A stretch of DNA of 64,000 bases from Meandrina meandrites. Taxonomy: Eukaryota > Cnidaria > Anthozoa > Scleractinia > Meandrinidae. Numbering within the stretch: position 1 is the first letter of the stretch; every line of letters begins with the position of its first letter. The DNA lies in contig OY855915.1 in NCBI GenBank assembly GCA_963693305.1, forward strand, positions 11,057,340-11,121,339, in the 5' to 3' direction. Position numbers and translations under genes: made by a program. Positions 11,450 through 24,228 of the stretch are shown here, piece after piece. The notes under the pieces are model-generated. The model was given only the letters and a program-made list of their open reading frames with translations. It did no database searches and had not been told where the DNA came from.

Positions 11450-12615
11450 AAAAGACGATATCAGACTCCAGCCAGTCAGTTAACAGCTTATCGCTGTCTT
11501 CAAGCTTAAAAGTCAGACAGCTTTGCCCGATTGCCGCTTGCGTTTTATTACAGATAAACTATCAAGCAAAAAATGATAGATTTGGCTACAAAACCTACTT
11601 CTAACTGGTTGCTAAGATACAAACACACCACTTGAGCAAATAGAGCTTGCGGCACACCGAAACGCCATTAATATTATTTGCATTTTCATTTCTCACATTT
11701 ACTTTTCAAGTGCCATTAATGTTTTTATTTGTTGAACTTAACACTTGACATTTAAAGACAAAGCACAAAATGTATGGTTTACGCGTTGAACAAAGTGGAG
11801 CTAGAAAGACAAAGACTGTTAATAGGAAAACATAAAACTGATTTAGTTTTTGTTAATGCGCGCCACCTTCATCATGAGTAAATGATAAAATATTTCAAAC
11901 GGCGATAACTCTGTGTGCGTTAACCACAGGTTTTGCTCATATCGCATGCGATCTCATTTTCAAGAGACGTAAAACATAGAACCTATTATCTAGAAAACAA
12001 AATCATCGAAAATGACAACTACTTCAGTTTTTTGCTTCGTGAATGCAATGAGAACCAAATGTTACTTTCCTCTGTGCAAGTTTCGATTTGTTTAATTCGT
12101 AATGCACTCGTGTAAACATCTTTAGTTTGGATTTGTTCTGTATTAAAACCTTACGTGAGTGCGTTTTATCTTTTTTTTTCTGTCTCTGTAATAATTAAAA
12201 GGTAATGAATATTGCAACTTAGTGCGTTTCCCAGTCTTCAACCGCCAGACTCCCTGAAATGAATTTTTAAACCTGCCGGCACTTGAAAACAAAAGAGAGC
12301 TTTCTGTGTAATTTTTTTTTAAACCAAAGGGAAAAGATCTTGTTTACATGTTATGTTTGTCTTCGATATTTCATTGTATAGGTAAAACATGATAACATCA
12401 TCGTTCATACGCCTACTGGTTTCCAAAGCCTGCCCTATTTTAACCTGTTTATTCCAAAGGCCGTCTTATTAGTTACAGGTTTGAAAAAGGTTAAACCTGA
12501 TCCCAATTTTAATGTTGAATCTCAACACACACTCTAATGAAAAATTCATTACTTCTTATTAACCACAAAGCATATCGGCATATGTTACCTCCCCAACTGT
12601 GATAGGGCTATTAAA
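11450..12615. other. Upstream region of the K2P gene, no gene seen
   Basis: AT-rich, with short ORFs lacking recognisable features. Any promoter for the channel gene should be here, but I see no clear TATA or initiator to place it. Confidence 0.5.
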
Positions 12616-15600
12616 ATGCAAACAGCATCACAGCCCGTCGCACAAGACATCAAAATGGAGATATCTGACAGTACAAAAGTTTTATGCATCCGAATGGTTC
12701 TATTTTCAGTCTATGTTTTGGCCGGAGCAGCCATTTTTCAAGCTATTGAAAGTGAGGAGCAATTGAAAGAAATGGAGAGCATTTTAAACACGAGGATGGA
12801 AATTTTGAGGAAATATAACATAACCGAAAACGATGCTGCACGCTGGTCGAAAACCTTTCTCTCAACGTCGCTGGGAAACGAAGATTTTCTTGAATGGAAT
12901 TTTGGCAATTCATTCTTATTTGCAATGGTGGTTCTCACGACAATAGGTAAAACTAGTAAATGCACTTAAGAAATATTCTAAAATTTGAAATGTTAAAAAC
13001 TTATTTTGTTAATCTTTGTCACGTGTTGTCTATAAGCAACAAACATGGCTAACGTTATGTTGGAAACTGCTTTACACAATATTTTTTATTGTTTAATGGG
13101 AAAGTTTTTGAAAAGCGTGGGTTTTTGGTCGTATTTCCAGGATATACGTATCACGCTACATTAAAATATTTTCTGTAAGCATAAACAATTAGCTGTTTGC
13201 GAATAATAACAGTTGGTTTAGCACAGATTATGTGTTTAACAGTAAGCTACGATACAGTACAGTTTTTTTCTTTCGGAGGTCAATACTGAAAATTACAAGA
13301 TGCGTTTCAACCAGCCACATATATTTTTAATATTGCGATATCCCTATTTGAAGAGAAATTTACATTAAAGCAGATTAAATAATGTTCAAACTATGATTGA
13401 TTTGCAACAGATCATAAGTAACGAGTACTGTTTTCGGCAGGAATTGAGATATGCTGTTGCATATTTTTTTATACTTCCGTATTACATTTTTGCATTTCAA
13501 AACAACGAAGACGTCCCAAAGTTGGCAAAGGATGCATTACAGACATTATAGATCGATTTCAATAACGATTTGTATTGACACAAATTTCAATGTGTTATTA
13601 ATCACCCGCTAATGCAAAATATTCCATTAATTAGTTTCTGACACTTGTCTATTTTACAACACGACAATTTTTCAATTCTCATTTTTTTTTCTAGTTTTAT
13701 CTTTATTCTAATCTTTTATCCGTAAGATGTCTAGAAAATTCATATCATTCTTCGGCGGAAAGTATTACTTGTTGAAGCTGATTACAAGTTGTATTAATAT
13801 AAAAGATAGACAAAACAACTCAATTTCGCTGTCTCGTTTTTTAGATAATATTCCCTGCTGCTGAACTTCAATTTTTTTTATTGTCTTGATGATGTTTTAT
13901 TTTTCTAAGACTCTATATGTTGGGTTTTGAATCATTTCATCATTCACATTTTCTCTCTCAAAAACCGTTGTAGTCGCATATATTGTAAATGTATCATTCA
14001 GGTCTCGAACTCGCGGAGATCGCAAAGCCATGCAAGTTTGTGGAAAATTAATGTTCTGGATAACTAGTGCAAGTAGTCTGAATTTTCCAGTAGACACAAA
14101 GAGACCGCATTTTTAATCTAAAAATCAAGAATATTTTCGTTTAACCAACATTAAACGAAATGTCGATCTGGGGATCAGTGAAGAGAGTTTGTGTTTACGT
14201 TGTGTTTGGAGCTTAAACAGAAAGGCTTTCAAAATAATTACTGACCCTCCTAAAATCCTATTGTTCTCTCTCTGCAATATATCAAATATTGCAGTCATGC
14301 ACCAAAACATCAATATGGAAGCGGCTGAAATCGTCGATGTAATGCTGAGAGAAAAATAGGGTTTTAGGAGGGTCAGCATTCATAATGGATAATTACTTCG
14401 GTTCACAGCATCATTGGGTATATTGCAGGCAGTTTCAGCCTGCGGCCTCAGCTGCCTGCAATATACTAAATAATGCTGTGAACCCAAGTAATTATCTACA
14501 CTGGTAATTTTTTTTGTCTCGCCAGCCTCTTTGTACTATGCCGCCAAACAGTTTTGTTGACATTACTCGGTTTATGCCTCGTTTGCCTGTTAATTACTTC
14601 TGTTAAGGGGGGGGGGGGGGGGATGGTAATAGAAAATATTCTATTAATTCACCCTGTTTCGCAATACTTTAATCTTCCCGTCTTTGGCATTCTAATGCAG
14701 TTTATAGCACACTGATGAATGACAATGATAATGGTAAACTTGTATTTAGTAGAACCAGGTGCAAAAGACGTCAAAATTCGTTTTCAAGACAACGTTTAAA
14801 GAAGTCAAAAGTATTCTATTTATGACCTTTTAAGGCCAATAGCTTAAAAAATACTCGGTGAAAGGTTTTTGAAGTAATTGTAGTTGAAACATGAAATAAT
14901 AATAGTAATGATGATGATAAAGATGATGATAAAGATCTTCGCAGTAATATGTTAGAAATTTAAAGAGGTAGTATCGTGGGCATGAGTTCGAAACTCAAAA
15001 GCCCTGCTCTTGTGCCTTGGAAAAATCGCTAGCTATGCCTGTGTTCAGCCGTCGCCCCACCCCCTCTTCCCCTCAAAAAAAAATGAAGGAAATCCCTTTT
15101 CCAATTTTTTGAGAGGAGTGGGACGGCTGTACACAGGCTATCGCTTGCTATAAAAGTAATATTACAGTTTGCTCTTCCATCACAATTTGATAACTCCATC
15201 TTGACGCTCTTGTAGTCTTCTTGTAGCATTTCACGTATGAGCGAAGGTACAGGCAAAATGTTGACATCAATTTGACTAAATATTCCCCAATTCTCATGAT
15301 AATACCTCTTTCAGCACTTGCTCATGCTTACATAATGAGACAATTTCTCGTTTCTTTTATTTCACCACTTTTAAAACTGGACGGCGTAAGGCCTACTTAC
15401 TTGAGAGTAAAACGTAAAATAACTTGTTCTTTCCTGTAGGCTATGGCAATATTGTCCCAAAGACAGTTCAAGGCCAGCTGTTTTGCGTGCTTTACGCTTT
15501 ACTCGGAATCCCCGGGACTTGCTTGACCCTGAAAGCCGTCGGGGACAAGATCGCAGAACTTTTCACAAGACTCATTACAACCATCGAACAACGCCTTCTT

Positions 15601-16209
15601 AAAAGATCACACCCTCAAAAAGTGGAGTTGAAAGTTGCGATTACAACGATCGTTTTAACTGTGTTTGCCTTGCTGCCATTGATGTCATTAATAGTGAATG
15701 TGAGACACGACGAATGGAGTTACACCGAAAGCATTTACTTTACTTTTATAACGCTGAGCACGATTGGTTTTGGTGATTATTTACCGCATTTCCAGAAAGA
15801 CGAGGATTATTTTCTCGTGTTCTTGGCCTTTGTTGGTCTCGCTTTTGTCTCGAGTATTTTCTGCTCGCTGAACAACGTGCTTGAGGAGTATGGGGTTAGC
15901 GTACGCGTTTTGCGTTCACTGCGCGAAAAAAACGCGTCCAAATCTACAGATGAAAAAGCCGTCGCGGATGACAATGAGTTGTTAGAAAACAAGAGTAAAT
16001 CTGCATGCGATGCTAATGGGTTACAAGATGCGACTTCCTCTAGCAAAAATACAGAGGATCTGCAAAATAATCTTAAAAGTACCGGAGAAGACGTTGAGCT
16101 AGCTGTGGTACCATTGTCTAATCGAAACAGTTTAATTGCCGAAGAGGAGGCTAGAGCGCAATATCGAAAGCGAGGAAGTTCTATCAGCCTTGGAATATTC
16201 CGCTGCTAA
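12616..16209 (+). CDS. Two-pore domain potassium (K2P/KCNK) channel
   Basis: Two exons, 12616-12946 and 15440-16209 (TAA), give 366 residues. TM1 is about 23-44. An extracellular cap segment (45-95) contains the sequon NIT and has no Cys. The P1 loop carries the filter TTIGYGN (108-114), followed by TM2 with LLGIPG, TM3 (about 176-196), the P2 loop with STIGFGD (217-223) and TM4 (about 232-252). The cytosolic tail is about 110 residues, Ser/Glu-rich, with RKRGSSIS near the end. Two P-loops and four helices define the family: background K+ leak at the plasma membrane as a dimer. The 2493-base intron interrupts the Gly111 codon inside the first filter. Which vertebrate KCNK is closest cannot be told from inspection. 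Both filters look intact, so a working channel is expected. Confidence 0.93.
14241..14376. mobile_element. MITE with CTGACCCTCCTAAAA termini
   Basis: CTGACCCTCCTAAAATCCTA at 14241 is the imperfect inverted complement of the end TAGGGTTTTAGGAGGGTCAG. The arms are about 32 bp and the element is 136 bp. Confidence 0.8.
14388..14496. mobile_element. Hairpin MITE directly after the previous one
   Basis: The left arm GATAATTACTTCGGTTCACA...TATTGCAGGCAG pairs with CTGCCTGCAATATA...TGTGAACCCAAGTAATTATC around a 20-base loop. It lies 11 bases from the preceding element, which suggests nested or preferred-site insertion. Confidence 0.8.
15028..15144. mobile_element. Hairpin MITE near the 3' end of the K2P intron
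   Basis: TGCCTGTGTTCAGCCGTCGC...CCCCTCAAAAAA on the left pairs with TTTTTTGAGAGG...GGGACGGCTGTACACAGGC on the right. About 117 bp, no ORF. Confidence 0.75.
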
Positions 16210-16564
16210 TAACACATGTGTGGCGCTGTGTCTAACAGTGCGTTGAGTGGTTCAAGAGACCTGGGTCCTAACATGGCATGGATCATTGTGTTGTATTCGT
16301 TGGAGGGTTGTCCAATACACCCAATTCATAGGTGTTGACGGTCCGTGTGGTCTCCATCGGAGCCGTGATTTGACGCGTCACGCACGGGGAGTGAGCGTTG
16401 CGTGACGAGCCCAAACAACGACTGCAAAGAAAACTATTGGCAAGGCACTTTACTCACAAAGTGCTATTCTTCGCCTTAACAGTTGTCAACATTAAGAGGG
16501 ACATCCTTGCCAAACGGAGCAGCGCAAAGTGGTGTGATAAATGAAAATATATACTACATTAGAA
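16210..16564. other. 3' flank of K2P gene, no gene seen
   Basis: No coding feature. The stretch GACGAGCCCAAACAACG at about 16407 recurs at 45638, so part of this flank is interspersed repeat. Confidence 0.5.
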
Positions 16565-16691
16565 CATGAAGAACAAATCAAAGATCTCTTCGAGATTCGA
16601 CCATTTTCCATGGAGTATGCGTTGGGGAAATGTTAGTATTGAAAGCGATTTGCGATGCATTAAAACCCATTGCCTGACAGTCCAGAAGGCT

Positions 16692-17107
16692 ACTCCCCTA
16701 AATTTCGGATAGGGGTGTGCCGCGAACGTTCTCAAACCCTGACCCTATCTAAGGATAAAGAAAACGAAAATTAATACCTTTTCTAAGGCCCAAACCCGAA
16801 AATATTGACACCCTATTCAAGGGGAGGAGAAGCATTGCGTGACGACTCAAATAACGGCTAACCGCGCACGGCAAAGCTCAAATCTTTCAAAATCGCTTTG
16901 TTAATACTTACTGACGTGGGCGTTTATTTTAGCTGATAGAATTAAGGTACCCTATCTAAGGATCACACCGTGGACACAATGCCAAAAGGAAAAAAGTGAT
17001 ACCCTATTTCCCGCCCTATTTAAGGACCGAGAACCTCAAAAAACATACCCTATCCCGCGGCACATACCTATATAGCCCATATATGGGAGTACCCCCCCCC
17101 CCCCTGG
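16692..17107. mobile_element. Degenerate poly(C)-ended element inside copy A
   Basis: Absent from the aligned position of copy B (AGAAGGCTTTTATTAGCGCG near 54460). The right end GCGGCACATACC...GGGAGTACCCCCCC...CTGGG matches the sub-terminal sequence of the element at 17719-18133. The left boundary is approximate. Confidence 0.5.
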
Positions 17108-17718
17108 GGGGCTAATTAGCGCGCACCCAGCCCCCAAAAAACGAGTGGAAAAAATATACCATATGCGTACTAAATTCAGACAAATAATTCCTTTCTGAAG
17201 TAAACGGTTATTACAACTAGACACGCTGAAAGACCAGTTCATGATTTAAAATGTTAATTATCAACCTTGATAAATTGATCCCAAACCAAACTTGAAGACG
17301 GTGAAAAAAATGTCTTCACCTTCGCGCGTCATTTTAACAACTCGCAAAAACACGAACTCTTTCTACAAAGTATAAAACTACAGTTCAAAACACTCTGGTG
17401 AAAGGTAGGTTTTCATTCTGTACAACTGTCACTGACATTTAACCACCAGTGGTATTATCTTGGTACAGAAAAGCGGTAATTGGGGATAATAATTTGCGAA
17501 TCATGGTGCCGTGAGATAGCGGAAAACTACTGAATTCCTTCCACATAATTAACACTCACATTGCTTTTCATGCTTTCCATCACTATAACTAATACCAAAA
17601 AAATACTTGTTGAGTCTTTGTTTGCATTTTCCGAAGTACAGTTGTAAACCTTTGCATGTAAAAGGTCGTAAACTGAGCACAATTATTAAATAAACAACAA
17701 CGCGATGGTAAGTCGGCC

Positions 17719-18133
17719 CCCGGGGGGGTTACTTGGGCCAATCTTTGCTGGGTATGTGCCGCTAGCCTCTCAGAACCCCTACCCCATTATAGTCATATTC
17801 TATGGCCAATTATAGACCCCATCTTAGTCACTTTTGGGTAAATGTAATTTTCATGACCCCAACTTAGTCACGTAATGGGAGCCGTTTGTCAAATATTAAA
17901 CAACAGCAATGAATACGGTAACTTTTTCTTTTTGGCGAATCTTTCCGTCTATAAATCACAACTTGCCAGAATTTTCTTACCCTCAAAATCCCAGAAAAGT
18001 GTGACCCCATTCTAGTCACCCTATAAAAAGTGCTTGAAAAAGCGGCCCCATTATAGTCAGTCCTGTCGTGAAAATGCGACCCCATCCAGCGGCACATCCC
18101 CATTAGCCCATTTATAGGAAGTGCCCCCCCGGG
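17719..18133. mobile_element. 415-bp CCCGGGGGGG-ended element with perfect 8-bp target duplication
   Basis: The ends CCCGGGGGGGTTACTTG and GGAAGTGCCCCCCCGGG are inverted, with further pairing to GTGCCGCT about 40 bp in. AGTCGGCC occurs immediately before (17711-17718) and after (18134-18141). The empty site GGTAAGTCGGCCGCACGCTG is present at 18581-18600 and at 55083 on. An 8-bp duplication is typical of hAT-type transposases. The interior repeats CCCCAT.ATAGTCA motifs and has no ORF. Confidence 0.85.
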
Positions 18134-19398
18134 AGTCGGCCGCAGTAGATGTCACCATGTGCTTTTCAAATCAATACGCTTCAGAAGCGTGAAATTCCAA
18201 ACGTAAACTGGGCAAATGAAAGAAACTTGAAGGAAGTTTTGTTTTAGATTAATTCTCATTTCAAGATGTAGCTACTAAATAGGTATCAAAGCTTCAAAAT
18301 TCTGCATATTTTTGAAGCCGCGAGATCCTGCATTATTCACGCTATTAAAGCGTAAGTTTAATTTTAGCCCGACGGCTTTTTGCAGTCAATTTTTCACTAA
18401 GTGGCTTTACCGATCCTTCTAAAAGTTCGAAGCAATATTGTACATTACCATTTTCCTGTCTGGTCTTTTTATGCTATCCATCACTATAACTAATAACAAA
18501 ATAAAATACTTGTTTGCATTTTCCGAAGTATTGTAGTAAATCTTTTCATGTAAAAGGTCGTAAACTGAACACAACGCGATGGTAAGTCGGCCGCACGCTG
18601 CATATCAGATGTCACCATGCGCTTTTCAAATCAATACACTTCAGAAGCCTAAAATCCAAACGTAAACTGGGCAAATGAAAGAAACTTGAAGGAAGTTTTG
18701 TTTTAGATTAATTCTCATTTTAAGATGTAGCTACTAATGTATCAAAGCTTCAAAATTCTGCATATTTTTGAAGCCGTGAGATCCTGCATTATTCACGCTA
18801 AAGCGTAAGTGTGAATTTTAGTCCGACGGCTTTTTGCAGTCAATTTTTCACTAAGTGGCTTTACCGATCCTTCTAAAAATTCCATTTAAGTTCGAAGCAA
18901 TATTGTACATTACCATTTTCCTGTCTGAAGTCTTGAGAAGCTGCATTGACATCAAGTCCGTGAATTGTGGTCAAAACAAAAGATTGCGTGACGAGCTAAA
19001 AATACTTCTTTCAATGAAGACGACAAACAATAAACTTGTAACAATAGAAAATAGCATTGGCCAATATCCTCTGACAAAGAAGATTCGCAGCAGCTTTTAA
19101 GCATGTAAAACTAAGCGATTCAATCGATGAATAGCACAGATCTTTGAAAAATACCTACCTGTAGTTTGCAAAAGGCTAGACAGGCTAAATGAAGAGCGAC
19201 GCATGAAAATAACACTTCCGCTCGAGAACTGCTGACGCATTCCTATCCAGTGACGTTTTTATCACCCACAGCGAAAAGTATTCCCTTGACAAATTAAAAC
19301 AGTCCCTTGAGAGTATACAAAAATGTGTGTCAGAGAGTGCTCCAATGATCCCAATTCTTACCATTTTCCTTGGTAACCAAGCAAAATAGTCGAAAAAA

Positions 19399-20156
19399 GG
19401 CCAAACTTCTTTCAGCCTTTTAAATTTGTATTCCAACATTCAAAGGTACCTTTGATTCGTGTCAAGTCTGTACTAACTTCACGCGCGTCCAATGCCTGTC
19501 AAAGGATTTGTTTACCTTTGGCATATGTCTCAAAGTTGGCATCCATCATCAAAGACAACTTGCGAGAATCTAGTACTTTGATCAGTTTTGTCGATTTACA
19601 GGTTATTGCGGTACAGTTAAAGGGTAATCACTTTCATCCAGCTTCAAAAAAATGGTCAACAAATAGAAGCTTAAGTGTGAAAAGTGAACATATAAAACTT
19701 GTCTCTAGTTTGCTTGCTGTTTTTGCTTTTCATTCATTTGTTTATCGTCAGAATAGCTTAATAGTCGTACGAAAGTGTGCCTCGAGATGCCTTGAGGTAC
19801 TTCATGGTGCCTTAAAATTAAGGGTTTAAAACTTCACTCCGGCACCACAACCCTTCTTTGGATGTTTTTTGCTTTCACTTTTCGCCTATTTAGGGAAATT
19901 CCAGTGCTAACTTTCCATAAATGTGTAGGTGGATTGAACTATACAAGAGGTTTTCACAGCTGTCAACACTGTGGCCATTTACGAAATATGGGGAATCTAA
20001 TTTTGTTCTGAATTCAACTGAATTTCAGACGTCTTCCTTTGGTTGTGCGCTCGCGCGACCAGACTTCTGAAATATTTTCATATATTTTAAATTTTATATA
20101 TCATATTTATTTAATATATCCGTAACATGTAGAAAACTATTAGACCCGTTCACACA
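19399..20156. other. Region without recognised gene
   Basis: Contains an open stretch on the + strand (19452-19829) that I cannot match to any family and that crosses no clear splice sites. Treated as non-coding. Confidence 0.4.
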
Positions 20157-20532
20157 TACCGTAAAATTCCAGTTATAAGCCCCCCGCTTCAGAAAACCGT
20201 CCCCCTCCACGATATAAGCCCATCTACCTGGAAACAAAAAATACATCCGGTTATAAGTCCCCCGGATACAAGCCCCCCCCCCCTCTCCCCCCCCCCCCCC
20301 TCTCTCTGCTGGAAGACAGGGCTAAATGTTGCTTTATGTTGCTTTATGCACTTAGAAAACGTATTTCGATCAATACTGCCGTGCCTCGTCTCATAAAGTG
20401 ATTTTTATTCTGCTTATAACCCCCCTCCCCCCCCCCCCCCACCCGGGATATAAGCCCCTCTGTTTATAAGCCCACCCTAAAAACCTTACGAAGTTGTATA
20501 AGCCCAGGGCTTATAATCGGAATTTTACGGTA
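20157..20532. mobile_element. MITE with TACCGTAAAATTCC ends and TATAAGCCCC motifs
   Basis: TACCGTAAAATTCCAGTTAT at 20157 and ATAATCGGAATTTTACGGTA ending at 20532 are inverted. The outermost TA could be a TA target duplication, as in Tc1/mariner elements. Inside, TATAAGCCCC recurs and long C runs occur, where assembly may be unreliable. Confidence 0.75.
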
Positions 20533-23500
20533 TCCGTTTTCTTAAAATTTTTTTACGGATTGGTCTCCAAAATGTTTCCTCTACCTCTGAACCGACAAAG
20601 TTGTATCACCAAGCACTTTTACATACTTCAGAGTCCTTGTTGTGATGAGTTGTTTAACGCTTTAACCGGTGGTACAACGAGCCCTAAAATATTAGCAAGC
20701 TTGAACAATTTACCTGAACACAAGATAAGCTATAAATACTAACGGATGGGCCATTTTAGTCTTTTTCTTTATTTTTGTTGGGGGGGGGGGGGTTTGACCA
20801 ATTACGCGAAAAAAAACAATTCCGATCAGCAAGCTAAAGTTGAAGCTGCATAAGCTTAAGGTGAAAAGAATTCGAGCTCAGAAAAATTGCCCAACCTCCC
20901 CCCTCCCACCCCCGCCAAGTAAAAATCAAAGCCTCTTTGAGGCTACGACTATTTTCTGTCCCTTCTTTAAACCTCTTAAAATCACACTCAAATCACTACT
21001 CTGACTCTGGTGGAGATGTTTTTTGCGAATCATGAATTGCGTGACAATGAAATTAATACGTGACAATGAAATTAATGGCCGTGAGGCAAGGTCAACTGCA
21101 GCTTGGTGGCGTGGGTGTTTTTGATCTTCTATAGCCGCAAGGTTTGCGCAAGTATACACCCGTATAATATGTTCTGTTAGGACACAGCATTTCAAGTTCT
21201 GCTATCTCTTGTTGTTTTCGGCAAATTTCCCCCATCGGGGTACAGGACAAAGGAAAGATGAAGATCCCCGGTTGTTCGTCAATTAACACAGTCAACAAAA
21301 AAGAGCTTGAGTGTTAATCAACATTTTGGCAAAGATTCGAGAAGGTTCACATTATTCGCCACCTCGACGTAAATTAAATTCCTTTGAATTTAGTCACGAC
21401 GCTTTTCGAAACGTAGAGTTAAAATGCAAACTTTGTAGTAACTGAAATATAACTGAAGTTGTCAACCCCGTTTACGAAGACTACGAACGAATGTTACAAC
21501 AATTAATTCATCTGGATTATCGTTCAAATCTAGAGCAAACATATTCCTCTGTACTATCCCCCAAATATATAAACAGAACACAATAGTACGGCTTCGGTGC
21601 AAAACGATACGTAGCAGGGGAGGCACGGGAAGACGCGTTTAATACAAATTTAATGCATAAATTAATAGTTTAACAGGAATGCAAAAACTTTAACAGGAAT
21701 GGATTAACAGGAACGCAAAACCCCCATCAACACTCCTATTTTGCGTAACGCAAAATAGTCGTAAAAAATGGTCCATCTAAAAAAGAGAGGCAAGGTGATA
21801 ATAAAACACTCGTATCTGGCACGAGATCAGATACTGTGACATCATCGTTTTCAAAAGTTTCGCACTGTCCATTCGAAAACACGAAAATGGCGTTTTCAAA
21901 GATTTCCGCTCTGAAGAGCGTTTTCCAAAACATTGCGTTTTCGGTCACCGTTTTCACCGGATACGTAAGGACGGAAGGCTTATCCACAAAGAAAGAGTTG
22001 TGCTTCAAACGGAAACGGATACGTGTGGACGGAGAGTTTAAGCAGTTCCGGAAGTATGCGGAAAATTAATATTCCCACGTGGCTCATACATTTTTATGCT
22101 CGCTCTGCTTGTTTGTAGACAAGGAAATGTTTTCAGAGAACTGACAGCATGAAAAGAAAAACGAAAATTTCACAATGGCTCAAAACAAGCACTTTTTTGG
22201 CAAGGTTTCATACAGCCCTTTAATTATTTTGCATACTAATATCATAATTATCAAGACTCGCAAAACTGTTTGCATAATAAGGTATAGGATTGTGATATTG
22301 CCACGTGGTTTCGCTTCCCGAAGGAAGTTGCGAATAAAAGCTTGTTTTCCAAGAGTACAGGACAGGAACAACTAAACGGCGAGACTATATACTGGGCGAA
22401 CAAAGAATCCATATGGAATACCAAGGTATGATTCTGTCTGTCGCTTTGAGCAAAGAACGTCAGTTATATGTGGCTGTAACCAGGTTTGGGATTTAAGAGG
22501 TTAATTATGTTTTTTAGACGTGTTGTATATTGTTCTTTTATTTTAATAAGAATATGTTGCATTTTACTGTTCACAAAGGCCCGGGGATATATGGTACAAC
22601 ACTGCCTACAAAATTGCGCACAGTACAATTGTGAACACATGACGTGCATAGCTTGAGTGTTTTAATTTGCAAAATCAAAATGGCGAATTCGCTGGTGTTT
22701 TCAAAATTCGTTTAGGCCATACTGTGACGTCATACTGCTGTCTTTTGAAAGTGGATACTGGCCTACTATCAGAAGTGTCAGCTAATTTTTTAAGCAATTT
22801 CCGCATTGGCGGCGACTCAAAAGTGACTGGTCCAATCCAGTTGTGTTTATCATTAATCCTGTTAATCAAATTCTCTGAAGTGGTAACCAACATTTGTCAT
22901 GGTAATTGCTGGGAGAATTTGCTCATCTTGATCCGTATGCTTGACTGTAACGCCTTCCAGTCTCAGCTTGTCTTTCTTCCCTGCCACCCCTTCCAGGGAT
23001 CCTTTGTAAATATTTTGTAATCGGAAAAAGATGGCAAGTAAATTCAATCGAAAAGAAATGAACCGCTTTTTTCGGCCCTCGAAGGTGGGTCGAAGACTAT
23101 CCAATTTCCTTTATCCAATCAAAAATCACGCGAACACTCCGAGCGTTTCCACGGTAGCTTAGCGTCAATCTCGTACACAGAGACTTCGGGTTTCTTGGTC
23201 AGCGGTCACAGAACTACGTCATGTTACTTAGCGACAACTCTACAGCGAAAGCCGCTGACTCATGAGCAGTCAACTGTTGTAGAGCTATGCAAGCAATTCT
23301 ACATTATGCTCTGGCTTGCTGTGTTTTTTATCTTCTTTTCCACTCCCAAAAATTTGATAGCGAAATCCCATCGAAAGATTCAAACAAACAATGATAATTT
23401 TCTCTCTGAATCATTAGCCATGTGTTTTTTTTTTTATTTTGTCAAAACATATATTGATGCTACCACTGATTATGCAAAACACTGTAATGATTAAAGTTGA

Positions 23501-24228
23501 GAAATTTCATTTAACAGGGCCGACCGAAGCGAAGGAGTTTCCCTATGCTATGTAAGATTTACGAAAAAAAGCTTGAACTTCGGCCTAATCGATAGTAATC
23601 CCAATTTTGATATTTATTGTCCAAGCCATTACTCTCACTATTACGCAAATTTACGAAAAAAAATAACATCCCCTAAACCTAACTTGAGAAATCGCTAAAA
23701 TAGCACATGCCGCCATAAAAGAGGAAAGAAAACGCTATCCGTTCTGTTCATCGTTCATATGTTTTTTGTAAAATTCCTTTTGTTATTTTCTACATTTTTT
23801 GCTTTTCAAAGGGTATAGAAAACATTACTCTTCAATCACGCTGTACCTTATTATTTTGTTACCCTGTTTTGTGATTTCTGTCGCCGAACGCAGTTAAATG
23901 GGCGCCTTTTTCGCATTTGTACTTGAATAAATATAATTATTCGAGAAGCAGAATGTTAACCCAAGGAAAAGTAATTTTAATGCACTCAAAATATTAATAA
24001 TATTCTCAAAAATGGCAAATGTAAAAGCGGGTATCCTGTACAAGTATTTCACTCACGGCCATGCACAACGCATTACAGAGTTGGTGGTAATCTACACTCA
24101 AAATACATATAGGTAACAATAATTTTGTGACAATTAAAACGATTGTCGTTCACAAAACAGTTTCAAAGTAAAAGCTTGGTTAAAATAACAAACAGCAAAG
24201 ACGGACATCATCCGAAGACAGTTTTTAG
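20533..24228. other. Gene-poor intergenic stretch
   Basis: Holds a poly(G) run (20779-20791), a C-rich block near 20895-20915 and a segment rich in CGTTTTC/GAAAACG motifs (21840-22050) that looks like decayed repeat. Short ORFs at 22667-23020 and 23195-23494 (+) lack recognisable domains, splice context or other support. Confidence 0.45.

Larger units (their letters stand above)
12947..15439 (+). other. K2P intron, with three MITE-like elements
   Basis: GT at 12947 and AG at 15438-15439 border the intron. It holds foldback elements at 14241-14376, 14388-14496 and 15028-15144 and a poly(G) run near 14607. No second gene was recognised. Confidence 0.85.
16565..19398. mobile_element. Large non-autonomous element, copy A (~2.8 kb with nested insertions)
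   Basis: Colinear with 54345-57007, from AATCAAAGATCTCTTCGAGA at the left to GCAAAATAGTCGAAAAAAGG at the right; flanks differ outside these points. The left TTCG-CTATTTTGC (seen best in the other copy) and the right GCAAAATAGTCGAA are inverted, suggesting weak terminal inverted repeats of a DNA transposon. Copy A contains two C/G-ended insertions (about 16692-17107 and 17719-18133) and a tandem duplication of a ~480-bp block (from about 17560 and again from 18468). No transposase ORF. Confidence 0.65.

Noticed and set aside
14970..15030. tRNA-like GAGTTCGAAACTC stem near 14982
   Set aside because: No acceptor, D or anticodon arms at proper distances.
19185..19829. Minus- and plus-strand ORFs at the right edge of copy A
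   Set aside because: The minus-strand frame crosses the element boundary at about 19398, so it cannot be an ancestral coding unit. Neither frame matches a family I know.
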